Below are positions 53,004 through 62,267 of a stretch of 64,000 nucleotides of DNA, piece by piece. This stretch comes from Roseovarius marisflavi (GTDB lineage Bacteria > Pseudomonadota > Alphaproteobacteria > Rhodobacterales > Rhodobacteraceae): assembly GCF_900142625.1 (NCBI RefSeq), contig NZ_FRBN01000004.1, forward strand, positions 62,001 through 126,000, read 5' to 3'. Under the pieces are notes generated by a model. The model saw only the letters and a program-made list of their open reading frames with translations. It made no database searches and was not told where the DNA came from. Positions within the stretch are counted from its first letter, which is position 1; each line of letters starts with the position of its first letter. Made by a program: the position numbers and the translations under genes.

Positions 53004-55211
53004 TTAGCGGCGCGTCAGCAACGCGTTTGTCTGGGTGACTTTAAGCGCAACCGAGCGCGCCAGAAGCCGCCATAAAAGCGCGGCAAGATCGCGGTCTTCG
53101 CGTTCAAGCCGGGCGATCGTATCGGCCGATAGCTGGTAAACGCGGGCGGTGGTCTCGCAGATCACATTTGCATTGCGCGGGGTGTCAAGCAGGCTTGCCA
53201 ATTCGCCCACCACCGCGCCGGGGCCCATCGAGCGCACCCGGATCGCGGGGCCGCCGCGTTGTGGCAGCAATACTGCCAAGCGGCCCGAGGCGAGAAAATA
53301 GATATCCGCCTGGCTGTCGTCGGCGGCAATCAGGGTGTCGCCGGGGTTGAGATCAAGCACCGTCATCTGATCCATCAGATCGGACAGCCGGGGATGATCA
53401 CGGCCCATCTGGCGCAGCAGCCCTGCGAAATCGGGGGTTTCGCCGGGGGTTTCGCCGGGGGTGTCAAGCTTGGTCAAAAGCGCGGTTTCACAAGCCTCAA
53501 GCGCTGCGTCAAGCGACGGCCAGAGCCGAAATCCGCCGGGCGTCACATCCTCTGCGGTCTCGGCAATCGGCAGGCCCCAGCGGGTAAAGACCGCCAGCAA
53601 GGCGGGCGACAGGCCGGTCAGATGGGTGGCGATGTTCTGGGCCTGCATCAGGTTCCCGAGCTTTTCAAGCGCGGCGCAGGCCGAGCTGTCAAAGGTGTTC
53701 ACGGCGCTGAAATCAAGGATCACCGCGCGCGGGCTCTGGTGTGCATCGGGGCTGTGGCGCAGGGTGTCGATAAGTTGCTCGACCGAGCCGAAAAACAAGG
53801 CACCCTGCAATTGCAACACGCGGATCGCGCCACCGTTTTCGGCCAGATAGACGTTTTCGGCGGCATTGCGGTCCAGGGTGCTGCGATGGGTGCGCGCATC
53901 GCCGCTTTGGCGGATCACTGGCAGGCGCATATACCCGAAGGTAAAGCCAAGCACCGCAAGCCCGAGGCCAACCCCGACAGCAGGCAGGATGCCAAAGCCG
54001 ATGGTAACCGCGACGATCCCCGCAACAATCAGCCAATCCACCGTCACAAGCCGGTGGCGCGCTGCGATCAGCCAATCCTCGATCATCGCAAAGCCAATGA
54101 ACATCAACAGGCCCGCCGCAACAAAGGTCGGAACGGCGGCCACGATCCATTCGGCGAAAACACAGGCGACCAGAAGGACCGCCACATGCCCGAACACGAG
54201 GCCGCCACCATGCACGCCAAGCCGCGCGGCAATGATCGACGCCCCGCCCTGAAGATAGCTTGTTATCCCGCCCATGGCGCCGATCACGATATTGCCAAGG
54301 CCAGTCACCCGTAATTCGCGGTTCTCATCGGCATCCTGTCGCGTGGCCAGTTCCACCCCCGAGGTATTGAGCAACACGCCGATCAGGTTGAGCAGGATCA
54401 CGGCGGCAAAGGTCGGCACGATGGTAAGCAACAGTGGCCAGTCGACCAGCCGGATCATCCATAATCCGGGGCCAAGCCCGCCGCCTTCGCCCAGATGCGG
54501 CAAAAGGCCAAGCGCGGTCGCCTCTGCCCGGCTTAGTCCGAGCCAGGACAAGGCCGCGTAAAATCCGGCCAGAAACAACAGGATGATCACCAGAACCGGT
54601 GTCGATCCCTGCCAGATGCGCAGCGCGCCGATCAAGGCAAGTGCCATGGCAATGGCCGGCAGGACACCCCACAGACCCTCGGGTGTGGCAAGGCTTGCGG
54701 CGATGGCACCATAGCCCTGCGCGCCTGTCAGGATCGACAGGGCCGCCATGACAAGCAGCACCCCCGAAGAGGCCAGAAATCCCGCCGCCACCGGATAGGG
54801 AAACATCCGCAAGAGCCGCCCCAGACCAAGCCGCCCGACAAGCCAAAACGCCAGCCCCGACAGCAAAGCCGAGGCACCGATTGCGGCGATGGCGGTGGCG
54901 ACCTGTGCTTCGGGGGGGCCGCTTGCGGCGGCGGCGATAAGCGCAACTGCGGGGGCGAGAATCGCAACGGTGGTATCTTGCGTGATGCCAAGCGCGATGC
55001 GAAACCCGCCAAAGCGAAACAGCACAAGCGTGATAAGTGCGGTCGAGAACAAGAAGATCGCCGTCGCCAGCCCAAGCCCCGCCGCCAACCCGCCGGCAAA
55101 GAAAACCGTCGCCAGGGCAAGGCAATGACCAGCGGCATCAATCCCGAGGATTGCGCCGACAAGGGCGGATTGCACGGGGCCTGTCTGGGGCGCGGGCTTG
55201 ACCCTGACCAT
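53004..55211 (-). CDS. SulP-family anion transporter with STAS and cyclic-nucleotide-binding domains
   Basis: 735 residues. A SulP membrane domain (about 1-430, with FRIALGITQDTTVAILAPAV and LLNTSGVELATRQDADEN) is followed by a STAS domain (about 453-585, VILDFSAVNTFDSSAC). A short TPGETPGETP linker leads to a CNB domain (about 602-735) with VVGELASLLDTPRNANV, which keeps the Glu and Arg of the cNMP phosphate-binding cassette. It should be an inner-membrane sulfate/bicarbonate-type transporter gated by cNMP. A cyclase gene lies two genes downstream. The anion is not determined. Confidence 0.9.
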   Translation of the reverse strand: MVRVKPAPQTGPVQSALVGAILGIDAAGHCLALATVFFAGGLAAGLGLATAIFLFSTALITLVLFRFGGFRIALGITQDTTVAILAPAVALIAAAASGPPEAQVATAIAAIGASALLSGLAFWLVGRLGLGRLLRMFPYPVAAGFLASSGVLLVMAALSILTGAQGYGAIAASLATPEGLWGVLPAIAMALALIGALRIWQGSTPVLVIILLFLAGFYAALSWLGLSRAEATALGLLPHLGEGGGLGPGLWMIRLVDWPLLLTIVPTFAAVILLNLIGVLLNTSGVELATRQDADENRELRVTGLGNIVIGAMGGITSYLQGGASIIAARLGVHGGGLVFGHVAVLLVACVFAEWIVAAVPTFVAAGLLMFIGFAMIEDWLIAARHRLVTVDWLIVAGIVAVTIGFGILPAVGVGLGLAVLGFTFGYMRLPVIRQSGDARTHRSTLDRNAAENVYLAENGGAIRVLQLQGALFFGSVEQLIDTLRHSPDAHQSPRAVILDFSAVNTFDSSACAALEKLGNLMQAQNIATHLTGLSPALLAVFTRWGLPIAETAEDVTPGGFRLWPSLDAALEACETALLTKLDTPGETPGETPDFAGLLRQMGRDHPRLSDLMDQMTVLDLNPGDTLIAADDSQADIYFLASGRLAVLLPQRGGPAIRVRSMGPGAVVGELASLLDTPRNANVICETTARVYQLSADTIARLEREDRDLAALLWRLLARSVALKVTQTNALLTRR

Positions 55212-55299
55212 CTGGAAAATCCTGTTGTGGGCAAAGGGAAAATCGTGATCCTGTGGCCTTAAGCCCTAGTGTCAATTCGGCGAGCTGACAAGCCGCAGG

Positions 55300-56961
55300 C
55301 TAGCTTCGGTCAGACATCCGGCTTGAGAGCAGATCACCGGATTCCGTCAGGATCGGATAGGCGACCATCGAGAACGAGGTGTTGACCTGTTTAAGGGCGC
55401 GCAACGTCTCTTGATGGATATTGCTGGTCTCGATGCTTTCGGTCAGCCCCTCGCGCAGGCGCCCCAGATGCAGGCGCTGAAGCTTTTGTTCAAGCGCGCG
55501 AATGCTGTCCTTTTCGGCGACAAGTTCGCGCGCATCATCAGGATTTTGCGTCATCATCACGCTGAGCGCCAGTTGCGCATTGGCCAGCACCCGGTCGTGA
55601 AAATCACAGATTTCATCCCAGCCGGATTGCGAAAAGTTCACGCCCTCGGTGTGCAACCGCCGAGCAAGGGTCAGCATCTTGCGCGCGATCATGTCGCCTG
55701 CGGCCTCAAGATTGGCGGCAATCGTCGCAAGGTCCATCGAGCGGCGGCTGTTGTCTTCGTCAAGCCCGCTGCGGTGAAGTTGCGCAAGATAAAGCTTGGT
55801 GTCAAAATGGCGTTTGCGCAGGGTCTTTTCATTGGTGGTAATCGCCTCGGCGCTCGCATCATCCCAGCTGGTGTAAAGCGTCGGTATCGTGCGCAACATG
55901 GCCTCGACCGTCTCGCCGATGCGCATCACCTCGCGCGCAGCGCAGGATAGCGCGCGGTCGGGATCTGTTAGCGCGGCCGGATCAAGAGCGGTGAAATGAT
56001 CATGCGCGGCGGGGGCGGCCGGGGCCGCCAACAAGGTCGAGGCCATGCGCGCGGCGAGCCCGGCAAAAGGCAGCATCACGATCAAAAGCGCAAAGTTAAA
56101 GGCAATATGCAGGTGGATCGCCTGCGCCGCAGGGGTGGCCCCAAGCCAGTCAAGCGGCGGTTGAAACATGCGGAAGACCACCAGCGTCAGGGCCGCACCG
56201 CCACCGCGCAGCACCAGATTGGCGATGATCATGCGGCGCGCCACGATCGGGGCGGCGAGGGTCAGCACGAAGGCGATGAACGCGCCGCCAAGGTTGGCCC
56301 CGAGGATAAGCGCCACCGCCGCCGACAAGGGCAGCACGCCCTGCATGACCAGCGTCACGAACAGCAGAACCGCCGCCACGCTGGAATGCACCACCCAGGC
56401 AAACAGCGCGCCGATGACAAAGGCGGTCAGGGTATCGCGCCCGAGGTATTGCATCGCCATGATCGCGCCGGTGCTGTCGGTCAGCGGCGCCGTGGCCGCG
56501 CGCAGCATGTCGAGCGACACGAATATAAGCGCCAGCCCGATCAGGATGCGCCCGCCCTGGCGCACGCGTTTCTGATTGCCGCGCAGGAACATGGCAACCC
56601 CGACAAGCAGAAGGATCGGTACAAGCCATGTCTGGCGCACCAGCAACAGTTTCGCCACCAGAGCCGAACCAAGATCGGCCCCAAGCAGGATCGCAAGCCC
56701 CGCAGCAACCGCAATCCCGCCAGTGGCGACGAAATTGGCGGTCAGGATCGCCACCGCGGTCGAGCTTTGCAAAGCCATTGCCGAGGCGGTGCCGGTCAGG
56801 GCAGCCCAAAGTCGGCTCTTGCCCGAGCGGCGCAACCAAAGCCGCAATTGGACGGAAAAGGCGCGCTCTACCCCGGTGCGCACCAGGCGCACCGCCCAGA
56901 TCAACAGGGCAGCTGCGCCTGCGATATGCAGAAAAAACAAGGTCAGGTTGGGTGTTTCCAA
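55300..56961 (-). CDS. Na/Pi cotransporter family protein with PhoU-like domain
   Basis: 553 residues. The N-terminal half holds two Na/Pi cotransporter repeats with the paired QSSTA/HSS-type signatures: ALQSSTAVAILTANFVATGG and WVVHSSVAAVLLFVTLV, plus LGADLGSALVA and ILGANLGGAF. The C-terminal half (about 340-545) is helical and PhoU-like (RRHFDTKLYL-like KRHFDTKLYL, NLEAAGDMIARKMLTL). It likely imports phosphate with sodium. A TTG start at 56961 gives the expected N-terminus but lacks a clear ribosome site. Confidence 0.88.
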   Translation of the reverse strand: METPNLTLFFLHIAGAAALLIWAVRLVRTGVERAFSVQLRLWLRRSGKSRLWAALTGTASAMALQSSTAVAILTANFVATGGIAVAAGLAILLGADLGSALVAKLLLVRQTWLVPILLLVGVAMFLRGNQKRVRQGGRILIGLALIFVSLDMLRAATAPLTDSTGAIMAMQYLGRDTLTAFVIGALFAWVVHSSVAAVLLFVTLVMQGVLPLSAAVALILGANLGGAFIAFVLTLAAPIVARRMIIANLVLRGGGAALTLVVFRMFQPPLDWLGATPAAQAIHLHIAFNFALLIVMLPFAGLAARMASTLLAAPAAPAAHDHFTALDPAALTDPDRALSCAAREVMRIGETVEAMLRTIPTLYTSWDDASAEAITTNEKTLRKRHFDTKLYLAQLHRSGLDEDNSRRSMDLATIAANLEAAGDMIARKMLTLARRLHTEGVNFSQSGWDEICDFHDRVLANAQLALSVMMTQNPDDARELVAEKDSIRALEQKLQRLHLGRLREGLTESIETSNIHQETLRALKQVNTSFSMVAYPILTESGDLLSSRMSDRS

Positions 56962-57176
56962 GGGGATTGATCCAAGTCTTTTGAAAGGATGCGGCCCGGT
57001 GCCCGAGGCCAGCGATAAACAGGTGCTTTGAAATCCGTCCCGCCCGTCATACAGTATTTAGCCCTGACGCATTCGGGCGAAAGTCGGCGGGAAAGCTGCT
57101 GCAGATTGCCGCACTGGTCAGGGCGATGCAAGGGCCGACTTGGCCGATGAAATTATAAAGCACAGGGCCCGCGTAT

Positions 57177-58136
57177 CTAGCGATAGGTGCGCTCTTCCAT
57201 CGGGGTCTCCTCGATGCGGTGCAGCAGGCGATCCAACAGCCATTTTTCCGCCCGGTTCAGTACCGCGCGCGGATTCCAGACAACATGCACGTCAATCGGC
57301 GCGGTCTGATCATAGGGCGGCAATTGCCAGAGCTGGCCATCGCGCACATCGCGCGCCGCCACATGAAGCGGCAGCGGCCCGACGCCAAGCCCGGCAATGA
57401 TCAGGCGACGGACCTCTTCGAGGTGGCTTGAGGTGGCGATAATCTTGTCGCCAAGCTCGGCCTGCGCGCGCATCAGTGTCACGGGTTTGAGAGCATCCTG
57501 AAGCCGGTCGGTGCCAAAGCTGACCGCCGAATGCCCGGCAAGATCGGCGCGGGTGAGGTGCTTGCGCCCGAACAAGGGGTGCGGCGGGCCGCAGAACAGG
57601 CCGAAATATTCCCGGAACAGGCGCTTGTATTCAAGCTTGGAATTGCGCTGATGCACAAGGCAGATCGCGAACGAGGCCGAGCGCGCGGTGACCGTTTCAA
57701 CCGCGAGGGCTGAGGTGTAAACGTCGATCGAAAGCGTCGCGCGCGGGTTCTCGGCATGAAATTCCGCCAGCACCTGATTAAAAAGCGGGCAGATGACATG
57801 GCTGGCCAGGGACAGGCGCACATGCCCGGTTACCTCGTCGGTCATGTCGCGCATCAGGGTTGACAGCCGCAGGATAGAGCCCTGGATATCCACCGCCTCG
57901 CGATAGAGAACCTGCCCCGCATCGGTCAGTTGAAAGTGCCCCGGACTGCGGTCAATAAGCTTTTTGCCAACCCTGTTTTCCAGCCTTTTCAAGGCGGTAG
58001 AAACCGATGGTTGGGTCAGCCGGAGCCGGGTTGCGGCATCGGTGACAGAGCGCGCCTGCGCCAGCACCACGAAGGTACGCAACAGGTTCCAGTCCATCTC
58101 GCGCATGATGCGTTCGGGGCTATTTTGGTCATCCAT
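57177..58136 (-). CDS. LysR-family transcriptional regulator
   Basis: About 319 residues. HTH features are WNLLRTFVVLAQARSVTDAA and LRLTQPSVSTALKRLENRVG, followed by a LysR substrate domain (GHVRLSLASHVICPLFNQVL). Several starts are possible (58145, 58136, 58106, 58097), none with a good ribosome site. It is divergent from the PotABCD-type operon and probably controls it together with the aminotransferase and BKACE genes. Confidence 0.88.
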   Translation of the reverse strand: MDDQNSPERIMREMDWNLLRTFVVLAQARSVTDAATRLRLTQPSVSTALKRLENRVGKKLIDRSPGHFQLTDAGQVLYREAVDIQGSILRLSTLMRDMTDEVTGHVRLSLASHVICPLFNQVLAEFHAENPRATLSIDVYTSALAVETVTARSASFAICLVHQRNSKLEYKRLFREYFGLFCGPPHPLFGRKHLTRADLAGHSAVSFGTDRLQDALKPVTLMRAQAELGDKIIATSSHLEEVRRLIIAGLGVGPLPLHVAARDVRDGQLWQLPPYDQTAPIDVHVVWNPRAVLNRAEKWLLDRLLHRIEETPMEERTYR

Positions 58137-58147
58137 TGATTTCATCT

Positions 58148-58163
58148 ATTGTCAGAATTGTCA
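58148..58163. promoter_or_regulatory. direct repeat in LysR/Pot divergent gap
   Basis: ATTGTCA occurs twice (58148-58154 and 58157-58163) nine bases apart in the 108-base divergent region. It may be part of a LysR-binding region but does not form the classical interrupted palindrome, so support is weak. Confidence 0.3.
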
Positions 58164-58244
58164 TTATCTATTGGATTTATGCTTGCCCGGTTTGCATCCT
58201 GATCGCAACCCCGCATCCGCGGTGTCAAAACACTAGGGAACCGT

Positions 58245-59111
58245 ATGTCAGTCGAAGCCAGAGAGGCAAGACAACCTTGGATTTTGCTGTCACCCGCGCT
58301 TGGCGCGGTGGCGCTTTTGCTGTTTGTGCCGCTGCTGTTCATCGTGGTCTATTCGTTCTGGCTCCGGACCTCGACAGGGGCGGATCAGGTCGGGTTTTAC
58401 CTTGAGAACTGGCAAGAAGTTCTGAGCGACGCGTTTTACCGCGACATCCTGTTGAACACGCTCAGGATCGCCGCGATCACCACGGTTGTCTGTGCCTTGA
58501 TGGGCTATCCGGCGGCCTATTTCATTGCCCGCTCCAGCGGCAACAAGGCGATTTTGCTTTTGCTTCTGATGCTGCCTTTCTGGATCAGCTATATCATCCG
58601 CACAATGAGCTGGATCAACATCCTTGGCGTGTCGGGGGCGTTCAACACCTTCATGCTCTGGATCGGCATCATAGATGAGCCCCTTCAGATGCTCTATAAC
58701 CAGACCACGGTGATCCTTGGTTTGGTGCATTTCCTGCTGCCCTTCATGGTGCTGAATGTCTTTGTTAGCCTTGATGGCATCGACACCAATCTTGAGGATG
58801 CCGCGAATTCGCTTGGCGCCACCCGCTGGCAAGCCTTTGTGCAGGTCACCCTGCCGCTCTCGCTTCCGGGGCTGGCGGCGGGCGGGCTGCTCTGTTTCGT
58901 GCTTGGCGCAGGCACCTATATCACGCCGCTCGTGCTTGGCGGGCCGCGCGATGCGATGTTTGCCAACCTCGTGTTCGAGGCAATCATCACCCAGCTCAAC
59001 TGGCCGTTAGGCAGCGCGCTTAGCCTGATGCTCTTGGCGGTGCTTGGGGCGCTTGTCCTGATCTACAACCGCTATCTTGGCATGGCGCAGCTTATGAAGG
59101 GGCTTGGCTGA
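58245..59111 (+). CDS. PotB-like ABC transporter permease
   Basis: 288 residues with six membrane segments. Typical stretches are LLSPALGAVALLLFVPLLF, SYIIRTMSWINILG and the EAA loop EDAANSLGATRWQAFVQVTL. It belongs to the spermidine/putrescine-type permeases, which also include amino-acid-like substrates. TAGGGAA precedes the ATG; its end shares one base with the next gene. Confidence 0.9.
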   Translation: MSVEAREARQPWILLSPALGAVALLLFVPLLFIVVYSFWLRTSTGADQVGFYLENWQEVLSDAFYRDILLNTLRIAAITTVVCALMGYPAAYFIARSSGNKAILLLLLMLPFWISYIIRTMSWINILGVSGAFNTFMLWIGIIDEPLQMLYNQTTVILGLVHFLLPFMVLNVFVSLDGIDTNLEDAANSLGATRWQAFVQVTLPLSLPGLAAGGLLCFVLGAGTYITPLVLGGPRDAMFANLVFEAIITQLNWPLGSALSLMLLAVLGALVLIYNRYLGMAQLMKGLG

Positions 59112-59914
59112 TGGCGGATAAAACCAACCTCGGCTGGCACCTTATTCGCGGGTGGGCGATCGCGGTTTACATCTTCATGTTCCTGCCGGTGGCCGTCGTT
59201 GTGTTGCTGAGTTTCAACGCAAGCCAGTTCGGCAGCTTTCCGATGACCGGCTTTTCGTTTCGCTGGTTCGCGGAACTGGCCCAGAACGAGGCGATCCTGC
59301 GCGCCTTTCGCACCTCGATCATCCTTGGGGCGCTGACGGCGGTGTTTTCCACCACGCTTGGCGTTTTGGCCTCGCTGGCCTTGGTGCGTTACAACGTGCC
59401 GGGGCGCAACATGATTACCACCATGCTTATCGCGCCGATCCTGGTGCCCGAGGTGGTGCTTGCGGTGGCCTTGTTGTTGTTTCTCAACTTTCTCGGCCTG
59501 CCCAAGAGCTTTCCGCTTTTGCTGGCCGGGCATGTGATCTTTACACTACCTTTTGTGATTTTGGTGGTGCAGGCGCGCCTTGTGAGCATCAAGCGCGATA
59601 TCGAAGAGGCCGCGCTTAGCCTTGGCGCGAGCCCGCGCCAGACGTTTTTCGAGATTACCCTGCCGTTGATGATGCCTGCGGTGCTGGCCGGGGGGCTGTT
59701 TGCCTTCACGATAAGCTTTGATGACATCACCGGCACATTGTTCTGGAAACCCGGCGGGGTGGAAACCGTGCCGACACAGATTTTCGCCATGCTGCGCAAT
59801 TCCATCAGCCCAGAGATCAACGCCTTGGGCACGGTCATGATTTTCATGACTGTGGGCCTGCCCCTGCTTGGGCTGGCGATTGCGCGCAAGGTGGCAAGCA
59901 AGGGCGGCGCCTGA
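59111..59914 (+). CDS. PotC-like ABC transporter permease
   Basis: 267 residues with six membrane segments. Features include FNASQFGSFPMTGFSFRWF and the EAA loop EEAALSLGASPRQTFFEITL. It completes the channel with the PotB-like protein, its ATG overlapping that gene's TGA. Confidence 0.9.
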   Translation: MADKTNLGWHLIRGWAIAVYIFMFLPVAVVVLLSFNASQFGSFPMTGFSFRWFAELAQNEAILRAFRTSIILGALTAVFSTTLGVLASLALVRYNVPGRNMITTMLIAPILVPEVVLAVALLLFLNFLGLPKSFPLLLAGHVIFTLPFVILVVQARLVSIKRDIEEAALSLGASPRQTFFEITLPLMMPAVLAGGLFAFTISFDDITGTLFWKPGGVETVPTQIFAMLRNSISPEINALGTVMIFMTVGLPLLGLAIARKVASKGGA

Positions 59915-59959
59915 GAACCGCCCGAACAGACGAAGACCCCTGTCAACAAGGAGATGAAA

Positions 59960-61114
59960 ATGACCGATAAAATGGACAACACCACCCGGCTCGAGCGGAT
60001 GCGCGAACGGTATATGAACGGCGATCTGGACCGGCGCAGCTTTCTCGGGCTGATCGGTGCGGCGGGCCTTGCTTATGGCGTGCAGACGCCATTCGCCAAA
60101 TACGCCAATGCCCAGACCGTATCGCAGGTGCGCTTTGACGGCTGGGGCGGCGTTGTGTCAGAGGCGTTCCGCAAGCACGCCTTTGACCCCTATACCGCCG
60201 CGACGGGCATCAACGTGGTCGATGGCACCTTTGGCGGCCCCGACGAATACATCAGCCGCATCAAGGCAGGCCAGGAAGGCGAATACAACATCGCCCACCT
60301 GTCCGGCGTGTTCGATTATGCGCGCTATCACAACCTTGGTTTTTCCAGCGTCCTGAACGAGGACAACATCCCGAACCTGAAATACGTCATCCCCAAGCTG
60401 GTTGATGTGTTCCGCAAGGTGACGGATGGCAAGCTGTCCTGCGTGCCCTACGATTATGGCACCACCGGTCTTGCCTATAACCGCAAGTATATCTCGGACG
60501 ACGAGATGAAGGAAAAAGGCGCCAAGATCCTGATCGACGAAGGTCACAAGGGCAAGATTGCCGGCTGGGGCGACTGGCGCACGCGGATCTGGTTTGCCTC
60601 ACTGCAAACCGGGCAGGACCCGAACGGCGCCACCGACATGGAGGCTGTCTGGGATGCGATCCGCACGCACCGTGACCTTAGCTTGAAATACTGGGGCTCG
60701 GGCGCCGAATTGATGAGCCTGCTTGCCGAAGAGGAAATTCACGTGACCGAAGGCTGGTCCGGCCGGATTTTCGCGCTTCAGGAACAGGGCCATGACATCG
60801 GTTATATGGACCCGCCCAACGGCTATGGCTGGCAGGAATGCCTCTTCGTGATCAAGGGCAGCCCGATGGAGGCCTGCGAAGAGCTGCTGAACTTCATGCT
60901 TGATCCGGCGACCTCGATCGCGGTCGCGGAAGGCCAGAATTATCCGCCCGCGCTTGACCCGACCAAGGTTGATCTTGGCGCCAAGATTCCGACGTTGCCG
61001 GCCTTTGATCCGACCGGCACCTTGGCGAACCTGACCTTTGCCGACCCGGCCTATTGGAACGAGAACGAACAGGAATGGACCAAGACCTTTGGTCGCGTCC
61101 AAAAGGGTTACTAA
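59960..61114 (+). CDS. PotD-like solute-binding protein
   Basis: 384 residues. A twin-arginine-type signal (LDRRSFLGLIGAAGLAYG) starts near residue 24. The mature part has the PotD/family 1 pattern VRFDGWGGVVSEAFRKHAF, VPYDYGTTGLAYNRKY and HVTEGWSGRIFALQEQG. Of two starts, ATG 59960 is six bases from AAGGAG and preferred over 59954. It would bind a cationic or zwitterionic solute in the periplasm. Confidence 0.9.
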   Translation: MTDKMDNTTRLERMRERYMNGDLDRRSFLGLIGAAGLAYGVQTPFAKYANAQTVSQVRFDGWGGVVSEAFRKHAFDPYTAATGINVVDGTFGGPDEYISRIKAGQEGEYNIAHLSGVFDYARYHNLGFSSVLNEDNIPNLKYVIPKLVDVFRKVTDGKLSCVPYDYGTTGLAYNRKYISDDEMKEKGAKILIDEGHKGKIAGWGDWRTRIWFASLQTGQDPNGATDMEAVWDAIRTHRDLSLKYWGSGAELMSLLAEEEIHVTEGWSGRIFALQEQGHDIGYMDPPNGYGWQECLFVIKGSPMEACEELLNFMLDPATSIAVAEGQNYPPALDPTKVDLGAKIPTLPAFDPTGTLANLTFADPAYWNENEQEWTKTFGRVQKGY

Positions 61115-61149
61115 GCCCGTTCGATCCTTGCCTGTCCCGGCCATTGCCG

Positions 61150-61176
61150 GGGCGGGCCACCACTTTCCGCCCGCCC
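61150..61176. promoter_or_regulatory. GC-rich hairpin between potD-like and potA-like genes
   Basis: GGGCGGGC (61150-61157) pairs perfectly with GCCCGCCC (61169-61176) across an 11-base loop, ending just before the AAGGAGG ribosome site of the ATPase gene. No T-tract. Likely a message-stabilising or attenuating hairpin that lowers ATPase relative to binding protein. Confidence 0.5.
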
Positions 61177-61189
61177 AAGGAGGCCGCTG

Positions 61190-62263
61190 ATGAGCGCCGT
61201 CACCCTTAAGAACATCGTCAAACGGTTTGGCGGCTTTACCGCCGTTCACCAGACCTCGCTTGAGATACCCGAAGGCGCGTTCGTGACGCTTTTGGGGCCG
61301 TCGGGCTGTGGCAAGACCACGAATTTGCGGATGATCGCGGGGCTTCTCGACCCGACCGAGGGCGAAATCCTGATTGGCGACAAGCGGGTCAATGACGTGC
61401 CGATCCACAAGCGCAACCTTGGGCTGGTGTTTCAGAACTATGCCTTGTTTCCGCATAAAACCGTGGCCGAGAATGTCGCCTTTGGCCTCAAATACCGCGA
61501 CGTGCCAAGCGCGGATATCCCGGCCAAGGTCAAGGCGGCGCTTGAACTTGTTCAGCTGCCCGATGTCGGGCATCGCTATCCCAAGGAATTGTCGGGCGGT
61601 CAACAACAGCGCATCGCGCTTGCCCGCGCCATCGTGATCGAACCGGATGTCTTGTTGCTCGACGAGCCGCTTTCGGCGCTTGATGCCAACCTGCGCGAGG
61701 ATATGCGCGTTGAACTCAAGCGCATTCAGGAACGTATCGGCGTGACCACCGTCTTTGTGACCCATGACCAATCCGAGGCGCTTGCGATGTCGGATTTTAT
61801 CGTCGTGATGTCCGAGGGGCGCGTTGAACAGGTTGGCAAACCCGAAGAGGTCTACAACACGCCAGCCTCTGAATTTGTCGCCAATTTCCTTGGCGCGTCG
61901 AACATCTTTGACGCGAAATGCACCAGCTATGGCGGCGCTAAGGTGGGGATCGAGGCGCCGGTGTTTGGCGGCATGGATATCCCGGCCGAGAAGGCGCCCA
62001 ACCTCAAATCCAAGGGCGCGGCCAAGCTTGTGGTGCGCGCCGAAAAGCTGGTCTTGTCGAGATTGAGCGCCGCAAAGGGCGTGATTTCGGTCCCCGCCCG
62101 CGTCGAAACCGTCGATTACCAGGGACAGGCCGTGCGCTATTTCGTGCGCGCGGGCGAGACCCAGTTACAGGCCATCAACATGATCGACGGGCGCCCCTTT
62201 GCCGTGGGCGACAAGGTCAACCTCCACCTTCGCCCGCAGGATTGCGCGGCGCTTCCGGGATAA
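61190..62263 (+). CDS. PotA-like ABC transporter ATP-binding protein
   Basis: 357 residues. Walker A is GPSGCGKTT, signature LSGGQQQRIALARA, Walker B VLLLDEPLSALD, with VTHDQSEALAMSD. A C-terminal TOBE domain (about 270-357) is present. AAGGAGG precedes the ATG. It powers the PotBC-like channel and is followed by the aminotransferase after four bases. Confidence 0.92.
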   Translation: MSAVTLKNIVKRFGGFTAVHQTSLEIPEGAFVTLLGPSGCGKTTNLRMIAGLLDPTEGEILIGDKRVNDVPIHKRNLGLVFQNYALFPHKTVAENVAFGLKYRDVPSADIPAKVKAALELVQLPDVGHRYPKELSGGQQQRIALARAIVIEPDVLLLDEPLSALDANLREDMRVELKRIQERIGVTTVFVTHDQSEALAMSDFIVVMSEGRVEQVGKPEEVYNTPASEFVANFLGASNIFDAKCTSYGGAKVGIEAPVFGGMDIPAEKAPNLKSKGAAKLVVRAEKLVLSRLSAAKGVISVPARVETVDYQGQAVRYFVRAGETQLQAINMIDGRPFAVGDKVNLHLRPQDCAALPG

Positions 62264-62267
62264 GACC

